Assembly (NCBI RefSeq): GCF_013304445.1
Contig: NZ_JAAITA010000014.1
Coordinates: forward strand, 16,533-80,532
Source: Blautia hansenii
GTDB taxonomy: Bacteria > Bacillota > Clostridia > Lachnospirales > Lachnospiraceae
Direction of reading: 5' to 3'
DNA length: 64,000 bases
In this document: piece by piece, positions 50,488 to 59,200 of the stretch
Layout of the letters: the number at the start of each line of letters is the position of its first letter
How positions within the stretch are numbered: position 1 is the first letter of the stretch
Notes under the pieces: generated by a model
What the model saw: the letters and a program-made list of their open reading frames with translations, nothing else
Told to the model about the DNA's origin: nothing
Database searches by the model: none
Position numbers and translations under genes: made by a program

Positions 50488-50982
50488 TTAATAAAGTCCA
50501 AGGAGCTGGTCAACGGTTTCGGGATTCTTTCTGGTGGATTCGATTAGTTTAAAAAGGTAAGAACTCATTTCAGCAGAAACTTTGTCTACGGCTTCCTGAT
50601 AAATCTGCTGTTTGTAAATACAATTTTGCATAGTACATCCGTTTTCGGGAATATGATGCCGTTTTTCTTTTTGTTTTAATCTCAGATAAAGTGTTCTCAG
50701 CAAGTTAGAATTTTGGGTGTTTACTAAATCCAGGTATTGTTCTACGACTTCACGATTTCCTTTGGTTGTGGCGGTTTCAAAGGCATGCCGTATGGCTCGC
50801 TCTACACTTGAAGCGGTAGTGCCTCTTTTCTTTGCGATATCGGCATACAGAGAGCAGATTTTTCCATTGCTGTAATAGGTATCGGTGTCAAAGAGTTCCA
50901 AGGCGTCATAAATATAGGTAAAACCTTTTACGCCTGCCGGTATGCCAATTTCTAATAAAATGTCAACGATGTCATTTCTCAT
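50488..50982 (-). CDS. Stand-alone Spo0A C-terminal DNA-binding domain protein
   Basis: A 164-residue protein. Residues about 1-85 match the Spo0A effector domain: EIGIPAGVKGFTYIYDALEL, then YADIAKKRGTTASSVERAIRH, including the recognition helix TTASSVERAIRHAFE. There is no receiver domain, so it cannot be phosphorylated like Spo0A. Residues 90-164 are helical and unrecognised, with two Cys in NGCTMQNCIY. AAAGGACG precedes the ATG. It is divergent from an XRE regulator across a 200-base region rich in TGTC/GACA dyads. Confidence 0.8.
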   Translation of the reverse strand: MRNDIVDILLEIGIPAGVKGFTYIYDALELFDTDTYYSNGKICSLYADIAKKRGTTASSVERAIRHAFETATTKGNREVVEQYLDLVNTQNSNLLRTLYLRLKQKEKRHHIPENGCTMQNCIYKQQIYQEAVDKVSAEMSSYLFKLIESTRKNPETVDQLLGLY

Positions 50983-51075
50983 TTTTCTGAGTCGTCCTTT
51001 CTATGGGTATTCATTACTAAACATTAAAATGGAACATGATATGTATGAAATGTAAAATGTCTTAATGAGACAATT

Positions 51076-51117
51076 ATATGTCTTTTTGCGACATATGTCA
51101 ACATAAATTTGTTGACA
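51076..51117. promoter_or_regulatory. Cluster of TGTC/GACA dyads between two regulators
   Basis: ATATGTC (51076-51082) faces GACATAT (51090-51096). GACATATGTC (51090-51099) is a perfect palindrome. TGTCAACA (51096-51103) faces TGTTGACA (51110-51117), and the last contains the -35 of the XRE gene. The minus strand also reads TGTCGCAA, close to a Spo0A box (TGTCGAA). Confidence 0.55.
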
Positions 51118-51140
51118 ACAAAACAGATATCCATTACTAT
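51112..51140 (+). promoter_or_regulatory. Promoter of the 124-residue XRE gene
   Basis: TTGACA (51112-51117), 17-base spacer, TACTAT (51135-51140). The predicted RNA start near 51147 rules out earlier start codons. Confidence 0.65.
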
Positions 51141-51186
51141 AGTTAGGTCACTATACAAAAAATACATTAAAGGGGTATTGACAAAT

Positions 51187-51561
51187 TTGAAAAACAGAAT
51201 AAAAGCAATTCGGAAGAATGCCGGAATGACGCAGCAGCAGTTTGCAAACCGAATCGGCGTTTCCAGGAATACGATTGCTACCTATGAAACCAGTGTACGG
51301 GTTCCGATTGAAGCAGTGCTTCTGTCCATATGCAGAGAGTTTGGAGTGAATGAAGAATGGCTGCGTACAGGTGAAGGTGAGATGTATATAGACATTACAC
51401 CGGATTTGGAATTGTCCAGGTGGTTCGGGCAGCTCTTAAGAGAAGAAGACAACTCATTTAAGAAGAAATTCCTGCTTATGCTGTCTAAGCTGACAGAAGA
51501 AGAATGGAATTCTCTTCAGAAAGTGGCGACGCTGCTTTTTTCAAGCAGTGTACAGAATTAA
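51187..51561 (+). CDS. XRE-family HTH regulator, short
   Basis: A 124-residue protein. Residues 1-60 form an HTH_3 domain: LKNRIKAIRKNAGMTQQQFA, then NRIGVSRNTIATYETSVRVP. The remainder is helical (WFGQLLREEDNSFKKKFLLM) and perhaps used for dimerization. The start is TTG at 51187, with AAAGGGG 11 bases upstream; longer frames begin before the predicted transcription start. Its stop codon overlaps the stop of a convergent 33-residue gene. The target is unknown; dyads in its own promoter suggest autoregulation. Confidence 0.8.
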   Translation: MKNRIKAIRKNAGMTQQQFANRIGVSRNTIATYETSVRVPIEAVLLSICREFGVNEEWLRTGEGEMYIDITPDLELSRWFGQLLREEDNSFKKKFLLMLSKLTEEEWNSLQKVATLLFSSSVQN

Positions 51562-51659
51562 AGGGATTGGGTCAGGGATTTGATAAACTCATAGATGCAT
51601 TTCATCTGATGATAATTTGCTCTTTGAAGTAAGTCGATGATTTGATGTTTGATGTCCAT
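51558..51659 (-). CDS. 33-residue microprotein
   Basis: A small open frame from ATG 51659 to TAA 51558, preceded by GGGGGAAAG (minus strand, 51670-51662) at a good distance. The product, MDIKHQIIDLLQRANYHQMK then CIYEFIKSLTQSL, is a single amphipathic helix. Similar short proteins sit next to XRE regulators in Lachnospiraceae (recollection, not checked). It converges on the XRE gene, the two stop codons sharing bases. Function unknown. Confidence 0.6.
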   Translation of the reverse strand: MDIKHQIIDLLQRANYHQMKCIYEFIKSLTQSL

Positions 51660-51869
51660 ATCTTTCCCCCACAATATGTAACTTTGCCATATCCTTAAGC
51701 TATATTTACAGTTTACGTTATATTGCAGGAAAAGTCAATGCATTTTTTACAGGAAGTTTGATGAAAAACATTGTTTTTACAAGAAAATTGTAGTATGATT
51801 TTTTCTATAAACAACTTCTATTATAATATAGAAAGGAACAAGTAAAAAGCGGATTTGCGGGAGGCTACT

Positions 51870-52622
51870 ATGGGGATTGGGGAAAGGGTTCGCAAGCGCA
51901 GGGTGGAATTGGGACTTACAAGGAACGAACTGGCGGAAAAATTACATGTTACACCCTCCGCTGTTGCAAACTATGAAAATAATATCAGTGTTCCGAAGCC
52001 GGAACTTCTGATTTCATTGATGAAAAACCTGGGAACAGATGCAAATTACTTATACGCAGATTATATTTCGGACGACTTGATTGAGAAGAATTATAAAAAG
52101 AATATGAGTGAGGAGGAGCAGGCATCTGTCAGAAAATATCGGGAACTTACGGAAAATGGAAAACGTCTTGTGCGAATTGTGATAAACGAAGAATATGAGC
52201 GCATGATGTCACAGCGCTGGATTATGTTGGAATGTTATTTTCCGGGAAGCAGGAAGCGGAATGCGGGATTTCTTCTGCAGGAATACGCAGGGAAAATCCG
52301 GGCCAGAGAGAAAAATATTCCAGAGGGGACAGATTATTGTTTTCAGATTCAGATTGACAGATATGAACCGGTGTTTCAAAAACAGGATATTCTTGCTGTA
52401 TCCTCTGCGGCTGCTGCGCACAATGAAATCGGTATATTCTGCTTTCGGGGCGTTTGTTATATACGCACGCTTTACCGTAAGGGCAGTGTCTGTAAATTGC
52501 GGGCGCTTAATGTTATGGAGCCGGACATTGTTGTAGAAAAAGAAGAGGAGCTTTGCTGTCTGGGCAAAATTCTGGGGAAAGTCTATGGGGAGTGCGAAAT
52601 CCTGCATCCTGAGAAAGAATAA
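51870..52622 (+). CDS. XRE-family regulator with inactive S24/LexA-like C-terminal domain
   Basis: A 250-residue protein. The HTH_3 domain (about 1-62: GIGERVRKRRVELGLTRNEL, KLHVTPSAVANYENN) is followed by a linker and a C-terminal region shaped like CI/LexA peptidases. It reads IQIDRYEPVFQKQDILAVSS, then IGIFCFRGVCYIRTLYRKGS and CCLGKILGKV. The DSMEP box is DRYEP (163-167), so the nucleophile Ser is Arg, and the catalytic Lys position is Arg. It should not self-cleave. ATG 51870 follows GGGAGG; an earlier in-frame start overlaps that site. Confidence 0.75.
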   Translation: MGIGERVRKRRVELGLTRNELAEKLHVTPSAVANYENNISVPKPELLISLMKNLGTDANYLYADYISDDLIEKNYKKNMSEEEQASVRKYRELTENGKRLVRIVINEEYERMMSQRWIMLECYFPGSRKRNAGFLLQEYAGKIRAREKNIPEGTDYCFQIQIDRYEPVFQKQDILAVSSAAAAHNEIGIFCFRGVCYIRTLYRKGSVCKLRALNVMEPDIVVEKEEELCCLGKILGKVYGECEILHPEKE

Positions 52623-52623
52623 C

Positions 52624-52652
52624 TTGACAAAGACCTTCGTCTATGTTACGCT
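52624..52652 (+). promoter_or_regulatory. Candidate promoter for rpmG-secE-nusG
   Basis: TTGACA (52624-52629), 17 bases, TACGCT (52647-52652) with an upstream TG. The leader also has a hairpin TGACAGC (52764-52770)/GCTGTCA (52779-52785). Confidence 0.5.
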
Positions 52653-52685
52653 TACAAAGCGACAATGGAAGCAGGTCTTTTTTTT
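52629..52685 (+). terminator. Terminator after S24-like regulator gene
   Basis: AAAGACCT (52629-52636) pairs with AGGTCTTT (52673-52680), with an inner CGCT/AGCG stem and an eight-T tail. The 5' arm lies upstream of the start expected from the next promoter, so only read-through RNA would fold this way. Confidence 0.7.
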
Positions 52686-52816
52686 GTGCGTAATTTTCAG
52701 ATAGATTCTGATAGACTACATATGAAAAGAGGTATCTGGTCGCGGTAACAAGACGTTGCATAATGACAGCCCTGTGAAGCTGTCAGCGATAAAAGACACA
52801 TGGAGGTGGAGAAGTC

Positions 52817-52966
52817 GTGCGCGTAAAAATCACATTGGCATGTACGGAATGTAAACAGCGTAACTACAACATGACAAAGGAAAAAAAGAATCATCCGGAA
52901 CGTTTGGAGACAAAGAAATACTGCAAATTCTGTAAAGCTCATACATTACACAAAGAAACCAAATAA
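52817..52966 (+). CDS. rpmG: 50S ribosomal protein L33
   Basis: A 49-residue zinc-ribbon ribosomal protein starting at GTG 52817 behind GGAGGTGGAG. The sequence is [18 protein letters not shown] with zinc pairs C9/C12 and C36/C39 ([17 protein letters not shown]). It is the zinc-binding (C+) form of L33. It heads the rpmG-secE-nusG-rplK-rplA cluster, with secE after 22 bases. Confidence 0.95.
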   Translation: MRVKITLACTECKQRNYNMTKEKKNHPERLETKKYCKFCKAHTLHKETK

Positions 52967-52988
52967 TCAGGTTTAAGAGGGTGAATTT

Positions 52989-53192
52989 ATGGAAGCAGAA
53001 AAAAAGCAGAAAGCTCCAAAAAAGAACTGGACCAAAGGACTTCAGGCAGAATTTAAAAAAATAGTCTGGCCTGATAAGCAGACTCTTGTAAAGCAGACCG
53101 TTGCGGTAGTGTCTATCACTGCTGTACTGGGGGTTTTCATTGCTGTTATCGACAGCGGGATTCTGCAGCTGCTGAACTTAATTATTAAGTAA
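52989..53192 (+). CDS. secE: Preprotein translocase subunit SecE
   Basis: A 67-residue protein with a charged cytoplasmic start, the conserved amphipathic helix GLQAEFKKIVWPDKQTLVKQ and one membrane span (TVAVVSITAVLGVFIAVIDS). It stabilises SecY in the Sec translocon. Its position between rpmG and nusG is the classical one. Confidence 0.95.
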   Translation: MEAEKKQKAPKKNWTKGLQAEFKKIVWPDKQTLVKQTVAVVSITAVLGVFIAVIDSGILQLLNLIIK

Positions 53193-53209
53193 GGACAAGG
53201 TGAATTAGA

Positions 53210-53731
53210 ATGTCAGAAGCAAATTGGTATGTTGTTCATACCTATTCAGGGTATGAAAACAAGGTAAAAGCCAACATTGATAAGACAATAGAGAACAGAC
53301 ACCTGGAGGACCAGATTTTAGAAGTCCGTGTACCTATGGAGGACGTAGTGGAACTGAAGAACGGCGAGAAAAAGCAGGTTCAGAAGAAGATGTTTCCCGG
53401 TTATGTCCTGATTCATATGGTAATGAATGATGACACATGGTATGTTGTAAGAAACACCCGCGGTGTTACAGGATTTGTTGGTCCGGGTTCAAAGCCGGTT
53501 CCGCTGACGGAAAAGGAAATTGACGCTCTCGGCATTTCAATGGTCAGAGAAGTGGAAGTTGACTTTGAAGAAGGCGACAGTGTTGTTGTCACAGGCGGTG
53601 TTTGGAAAGATACTGTGGGCGTTGTTCAGAGTATTAACGAAGCAAAACAGATTGTGACAATCAGTGTTGAGCTGTTTGGCCGCGAAACGCCGGTAGAAAT
53701 AAGTTTCGCAGAAGTAAAGAGTCTTTCATAA
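53210..53731 (+). CDS. nusG: Transcription termination/antitermination factor NusG
   Basis: A 173-residue factor. NGN domain: ANWYVVHTYSGYENKVKANI, then KKMFPGYVLIHMVMND and GVTGFVGPGSKPVPL. KOW domain: EGDSVVVTGGVWKDTVGVVQ. It binds RNA polymerase and couples it to ribosomes or pausing. It follows secE by 17 bases; an 84-base gap with the L1-type element separates its end from the rplK ribosome binding site. Confidence 0.96.
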   Translation: MSEANWYVVHTYSGYENKVKANIDKTIENRHLEDQILEVRVPMEDVVELKNGEKKQVQKKMFPGYVLIHMVMNDDTWYVVRNTRGVTGFVGPGSKPVPLTEKEIDALGISMVREVEVDFEEGDSVVVTGGVWKDTVGVVQSINEAKQIVTISVELFGRETPVEISFAEVKSLS

Positions 53732-53776
53732 GACAAAACAGTAAACAGTATGCAAGGGTCATAATGTCACATGGCT

Positions 53777-53805
53777 CGTGGGAGGGACATTCCCGCAATT
53801 ACCAC
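53777..53805 (+). promoter_or_regulatory. L1-protein operator mimic before rplK
   Basis: GTGG (53778-53781) pairs with CCAC (53802-53805), and GGGA (53784-53787) pairs with TCCC (53791-53794), leaving a GA / GCAATTA internal loop. The GTGGGAGG..TTACCAC layout copies the L1 site of 23S rRNA (GTGGGAGG..TACCAC). A 29-base identical copy lies at 54274-54302. Confidence 0.75.
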
Positions 53806-53824
53806 ATTATAGGAGGTGCCGAAA

Positions 53825-54250
53825 ATGGCAAAGAAAGTAACAGGTTACATTAAATTACAGATTCCTGCTGGAAAGGCAACACCAGCACCACCAGTTGGTC
53901 CTGCTTTAGGTCAGCACGGTGTAAACATTGTACAGTTTACAAAAGAATTTAACGCAAGAACAGCAGACAAAGGAGATTTAATCATCCCTGTTGTTATTAC
54001 AGTATATGCGGACAGAAGCTTCAGCTTCATTACAAAAACTCCGCCGGCTGCAGTTTTATTAAAGAAAGCTTGCAACATCAAATCTGGTTCAGGCGTTCCA
54101 AACAAAACAAAAGTAGCTACAATTTCTAAAGCGAAAATCCAGGAAATTGCAGAAATGAAAATGCCGGACTTAAATGCAGCATCCTTAGAGGCAGCTATGA
54201 GCATGATTGCCGGAACTGCAAGAAGTATGGGTATTACAGTAGAAGAATAA
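53825..54250 (+). CDS. rplK: 50S ribosomal protein L11
   Basis: A 141-residue protein of the GTPase-associated centre. It starts [20 protein letters not shown] and has [20 protein letters not shown], the thiostrepton-region signature. The ATG at 53825 stands 6 bases after AGGAGGTG; an in-frame start three codons before would sit inside that site. The second L1-type element fills the gap to rplA. Confidence 0.97.
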   Translation: MAKKVTGYIKLQIPAGKATPAPPVGPALGQHGVNIVQFTKEFNARTADKGDLIIPVVITVYADRSFSFITKTPPAAVLLKKACNIKSGSGVPNKTKVATISKAKIQEIAEMKMPDLNAASLEAAMSMIAGTARSMGITVEE

Positions 54251-54273
54251 TTAGTTTTGTGACTATCAACAAA

Positions 54274-54302
54274 CGTGGGAGGGACATTCCCGCAATTACC
54301 AC
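54274..54302 (+). promoter_or_regulatory. Second L1-protein operator mimic, before rplA
   Basis: It is identical over 29 bases to 53777-53805 and ends two bases before the AGGAGG of rplA. It could let L1 repress its own gene separately from rplK. Confidence 0.75.
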
Positions 54303-54317
54303 TAGGAGGTTATTTAT

Positions 54318-55013
54318 ATGAAACGCGGAAAAAAATACGCAGAGGCTGCAAAAGCAGTTGACCGTACAAATTTATACGACCCAGCAGAGGCCATTTCTTT
54401 AGTAAAGAAAACAGCCGTAGCTAAATTTGACGAAACAATCGAAGTTCATATCAGAACAGGCTGTGATGGACGTCATGCAGAACAGCAGATTCGTGGTGCA
54501 GTTGTACTGCCTCACGGAACAGGTAAGACTGTTCGCGTATTAGTATTTGCTAAGAACGCAAAAGCTGACGAAGCACAGGCAGCAGGTGCAGACTTCGTAG
54601 GAGCTGAGGATTTAATTCCGAAGATTCAGAACGAAGGATGGTTAGACTTTGACGTTGTTGTTGCTACACCGGATATGATGGGCGTTGTTGGACGTCTGGG
54701 ACGTGTTCTCGGACCTAAAGGCTTAATGCCAAACCCAAAAGCTGGTACAGTAACTATGGACGTTGCTAAAGCTATCCAGGATATCAAAGCTGGTAAGATT
54801 GAATATCGTCTTGATAAAACAAATATCATTCACGTGCCAATCGGAAAAGCTTCTTTCACAGAGGAGCAGTTAGCGGACAACTTCCAGACGCTTATGGGAG
54901 CTATCAACAAGGCTAGACCAAGCGCGTTAAAAGGTGTGTTCTTAAAGAGCGTATCTCTGGCTTCCACAATGGGACCAAGCGTAAAGGTTAATCCTGTTAA
55001 ATTAGCTCAGTAA
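54318..55013 (+). CDS. rplA: 50S ribosomal protein L1
   Basis: A 231-residue protein that binds the 23S L1 stalk and, in many bacteria, represses its own mRNA. Landmarks: [39 protein letters not shown], and [27 protein letters not shown] stands before the ATG. It ends the rpmG-secE-nusG-rplKA unit; a strong terminator follows instead of the usual rplJ. Confidence 0.97.
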   Translation: MKRGKKYAEAAKAVDRTNLYDPAEAISLVKKTAVAKFDETIEVHIRTGCDGRHAEQQIRGAVVLPHGTGKTVRVLVFAKNAKADEAQAAGADFVGAEDLIPKIQNEGWLDFDVVVATPDMMGVVGRLGRVLGPKGLMPNPKAGTVTMDVAKAIQDIKAGKIEYRLDKTNIIHVPIGKASFTEEQLADNFQTLMGAINKARPSALKGVFLKSVSLASTMGPSVKVNPVKLAQ

Positions 55014-55026
55014 TAGATGAAATAGA

Positions 55027-55064
55027 AAACCCCGGTGTGGAGTTATATCCATGCCGGGGTTTTT
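55027..55064 (+). terminator. Terminator after rplA
   Basis: AAACCCCGGTGTGGA (55027-55041) pairs with TCCATGCCGGGGTTT (55048-55062) with minor mismatch, then T. Confidence 0.9.
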
Positions 55065-55456
55065 GCGGCTTTAGAAAGCGGAATTTCACAAGTGAAAACC
55101 CTCCCAGGCAGGTGGGGTTCAATATTTTAAAGGTTCAATTAATTATATTATAAAACTATCTATATTCGATTATTCATATCTAAAAAGAAAATCCCTAAAT
55201 TTAAAAGTTTATATAGAAGATAATGATTATGAAAAATAATAATGTGAAATGGACGAAAAGATTTCAAAAACTTTAAGGATAAGTGATGTTTATCTATGAA
55301 AAACAGAGGAGAAAAGGCGAATGTATGTAAAAAACTTACAAAAACAGAATGTAAATATTAGGAGAAAAAGCAATATCTATTTTATTTCTTCTTTTGTATA
55401 ATAATTATAAAAAATAACTAAAGTAACTTGTTGTGGAGAAAAAGGGAGGGAATAGA
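55065..55456. other. AT-rich intergenic region without a convincing gene
   Basis: About 390 bases, very AT-rich, between the rplA terminator and the chaperone-like gene. A 26-codon frame starting MYVKNLQKQN (ATG at about 55321, behind GAGGAGAAAAGG) exists but lacks support. Promoter elements for the downstream operon are presumably here, but I cannot single one out. Confidence 0.6.
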
Positions 55457-56242
55457 TTGTCTGGGAGAAAGAAGAAACTTTGGGCCGGGGCAGTGTTCAT
55501 AGCTGTTCTGTTGTCTGCTTTTTTTCTTTTCCGGGAAGCAGGAAGAGTAAAATATCCTCTTATTGTAAATGAAGAGCCGATAACGCAGGAAGAGTTGGAA
55601 TTCTATGATGGAGATAAAGATAGAGCGGTGCGGGCAAGAGTGATATGGGACTGGGCAGAACAGGAGAAAATAATAGACAGGTTTTCCTATGATTCCTTTT
55701 TGGAAGCTTTGGATAAGGAAAATAAGGAAAGAAAAGCACTTCACGAAAAAGGAGAGCCGGTATACGGACCGGTGGAATTCACACCCATGCAATATTATAA
55801 ACGCCTTATAGGGGAATGTGAGCAGGCATTAAAAGAAAGAATTATGGAACGGACAACACCGGAGGAACTAGAGGTTTTTTACGAAACCCACCGGGAGCAT
55901 TACAGGCAGGTGGATTCTTTTACCGCCCAATATACAGTCTGGCAGGAAGGAAAAATAATTTATGAGGGCATTGTTGAACTTAATGACAGTAATGTTCGAG
56001 CCATGACAGAGGCGGACGAAGAACTTGCAAATAAACTGCTGCAGTTGGAGGAAGGAGGACAGACAAACTGGACGGGCAGCAACGGGGAAGAAAAGCAGCT
56101 AATTTGTACCAAAAGGGAAGCGGGAGAATATCTTCTGTATGAAGAGGTTTCGGGTGCGGTTTTGGAGCAGTGTGCTGCAGAAAAATTTGAGAAAGAATTA
56201 AATGAAAAGATTTCAAAGTCTGAAATTCAGGACTTTCGATGA
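55457..56242 (+). CDS. Membrane-anchored helical chaperone-like protein (SurA-N/LnbY-like)
   Basis: A 261-residue protein with an N-terminal membrane anchor or signal (KKKLWAGAVFIAVLLSAFFL), then YPLIVNEEPITQEELEFY, a motif like the start of SurA/PrsA-type foldases. The rest is mostly charged helix (EFTPMQYYKRLIGECEQALK), with no parvulin isomerase domain seen. It ends 11 bases before a giant beta-helix enzyme. GH136 lacto-N-biosidases need such a dedicated helical chaperone encoded next door (established for LnbX/LnbY), so that role is the best guess. TTG 55457 is chosen because GGGAGGG (55444-55450) fits it; a GTG at 55433 is the alternative. Confidence 0.6.
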   Translation: MSGRKKKLWAGAVFIAVLLSAFFLFREAGRVKYPLIVNEEPITQEELEFYDGDKDRAVRARVIWDWAEQEKIIDRFSYDSFLEALDKENKERKALHEKGEPVYGPVEFTPMQYYKRLIGECEQALKERIMERTTPEELEVFYETHREHYRQVDSFTAQYTVWQEGKIIYEGIVELNDSNVRAMTEADEELANKLLQLEEGGQTNWTGSNGEEKQLICTKREAGEYLLYEEVSGAVLEQCAAEKFEKELNEKISKSEIQDFR

Positions 56243-56253
56243 GGAGGATATGA

Positions 56254-59200
56254 ATGAAGCGTATAGCAAAAAGAATTTCGTGTGCTGCATTAACAGCGGC
56301 ACTTTTGACGGGAAGTATGCCAAGTTATGCATTGGCAGCCGAGGTATCACCGGATTTATCTGTGGCAGAGCAATCTCAAGAAATACAGGAAGACGCAGTG
56401 GAAGGGGAAGAAGGAATCCTGCCGGAAACAGAGGAAACTGTACCGGAATCAGTAAATCCGGAAGAAGATACAGTTTTGCCGGAAAACCCAACTGTTCCGG
56501 ATACAGAAATCCATACAGGGGCAGATGAAGTATTGCCGGAAACAGAAACAACCGTGCCGGAGGAAGAAACAGAAACGGAGAGTGAAGAAGCGGAGCAGTT
56601 TCAAGTGGAAGCAGAGGGAGCTTCCGTTCCTCAACCGGGAAAGAGGGAATTGTTAAAGGATAATTTTGATAATGCGTCGGGCTGGCAGATAAATAATCCC
56701 AGTAGTGTGAAAATTGAAAACGGACAGGCGACTATCAAAGGCGGTGGGGGAAATAATGCCATGAAATCCGCAGGCATTCTCTCAGCAAATGATTTTCTGC
56801 TTCAGACGGATCTGATAATAGGCACAGAAAACAAAAACTGCAATGCGAAAATAGGATTTAAGGCGCAGGATGGATTTGATAAACAAAGACTACAGTTGCG
56901 CTTTGATTTTCCGAACAACAAAGTGTTTTTAGAGAAAGTGACAGGGAATTCCGTGGATACCAAATACGGAGAAGCAGCGGCAGAGGTCAGCCAGGGACAG
57001 CATAAGCTGGCGATAGAGGTGAAAGGGAATGCTATTACCGCATGGCTGGACGAAAAACAGATTATCACAGCCAGCCACGAAGAAATCGGTAAAATGGAGA
57101 AAGGAAGACTGCTTATAGCGGGGCAGTTTCCGTTACAGGACTTTGCGCTGGACAATCTTTTGGTTACTACCAATGAGGAGTTAAGCGGAAAGGAATGTAC
57201 AGTTAAGCTGGAAACTTATACAGATGGAAAGCTTGACCCAGAGCATAAAGGGGGTACGCTCACAGCAGATAAATTGTCCGGGTATTCCGGAGAGTGGATT
57301 AATCTGACGCCCAAGGCAAATCATGGTTATGTGTTTGCAAAATACGAAACCAGTACAGATAATCTGGTTCCTATTGAAAATAATCGCTTTCAGTTGAACG
57401 AAAAATTTCCTGAAATTACAGTAAAGGCATATTTTGAAACAAGAAAGCCGGGAAAATATGAGATTTTCTTTGAGGATTTCGGCGGAAATCCGGGAACACT
57501 TCCTGAAGGAATTCGAGTGTCAGAAGGAGAGCTTTTCGTTGATGTTCCATCTGGAAAAAATGCAAATGCTTACAGCCCTGTGGTAGACTGGAAGAAGCTT
57601 GATGGTAAGAAAGGATACCGTATTTCTGTTGACGCCAGAAGAACAACAGATGCGGGTGGAACTCTGCAGATTTCTTTCCGAGATGGAGGAAGCTTTGATT
57701 CCCGCTATGTTGTGGCAATCAATTCTCAGGGAAGCGCTATGCTGCGTCGGTTTTATAACGGAGAAAATAAGGAATTGAAAAAAGGCAACTTCCAGCTGAC
57801 CGATAAACCGGCTCATGTGGTTATAGAAGTTGTAGAGAATAAAGTTACAGTATTTATTAATGGAAAAGAAATTTTGAACTACACAGACCAGGAAAATTGG
57901 AAGGGTATGAAGCCGGGAGTACAGCTTATCAATATGACGCCGGGTGCGCCTGTTGCTTTCGATAATCTTCTGATTGAGCAGATTTGTGAGAAGAAGCCTG
58001 TCGAAGTGATTTCTATTTATAATGGGACGGAAGATACAGAACATAAGGCGGGAGTTGCCAGCAGCGATATAAAAGAAGCTGAAGAAAGGCAGAGAGTGAC
58101 TCTGACGGCAATAGCAAAAGCAGGTTATCGTTTAAAGGAATACCAGGTAGAAGGCATGGAAAACGTGCAGATTCAAGATGGTGCCTTCCTTATGCCTGCA
58201 GGTGATTACAGCTCTTTGAAAGTAAAGGCTATTTTTGAAACAGACAAATTAAGAGAAGGAAAAACTTTTTATGTAGATTCTGAAAACGGAGATGACAGTG
58301 CAGAGGGAACTTCTGAGAAAACAGCATGGAAATCTCTGAACAGGGTGAAAGAATACGGTTCCTTTGTGCCGGGAGATAAAATTTTACTGAAGCGAGGAAG
58401 TGTATTTGTTGGACAGCAACTGGCGTTTCAGGGTATGGGAGCAGAAGGAAAGCCCATTGAAATCAGCGCTTATGGAGAAGGAAAACTTCCCAGACTGGAA
58501 GGAAACGGACAGGTTGAAAATGTAGTTTCTCTTTACAATCAGGAATATGTAGAAATCAGAAATCTGGAAATTACGAATTTGGACAAAAAGTACAGCACAG
58601 AATTTAAACTGAACGGAAGCAATAACAAAGAAAAACCGTTGAGGGCAATGAACGTATCCATTAGGGATTTCGGAACTGCATCAGGTATTGTGATTGAAGA
58701 TTGCTACATTCATGATATCAATGGCAATATTAATCTGAAATGGAATGGCGGAATTTTCTTTGATGTAAAAACAAATATTCAGAATGGTGTTTTGGCCGGA
58801 ATTCCGAGTAAATATGATAATGTGCGCATTTCCGGCTGTACCTTTGAGCGAGTAGACCGCTCTGCGATTAAGCTGGTGAGCTCTCAGTGGTGTAATCAGT
58901 GGGAAAAGAACGACCCGGGCGTACCTGTGAACTGGTACCCGTCTACAAATGTTGTTGTGGAAAATAACTATATGGAATACATAGGCGGTGACGGTATTAC
59001 AGTCAGAGATACAGACGGTGCGTTGATTGAACATAATCTGGCAAAGGACTGCCGTTTCCAGAATACGGGGTATAATGTGGGAATCTGGCCATTTGAAGCA
59101 GCAAATACAGTGCTGCAGTATAATGAAGCTTATGAAACTCATGGAACAACAGACGGACAGGGTCTGGACTGTGACCATGCCTCTTCCAATTCTGTTATGC

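Noticed and set aside
55321..55401. A 26-codon frame in the AT-rich gap before the chaperone-like gene
   Set aside because: A purine-rich stretch precedes it, but the product is of low complexity and nothing else supports it.
56400..56600. Repeated LPE/VPE units in the beta-helix protein as a CRISPR or tandem repeat array
   Set aside because: The repeats are coding, irregular and acidic, typical of a wall-spanning tether.
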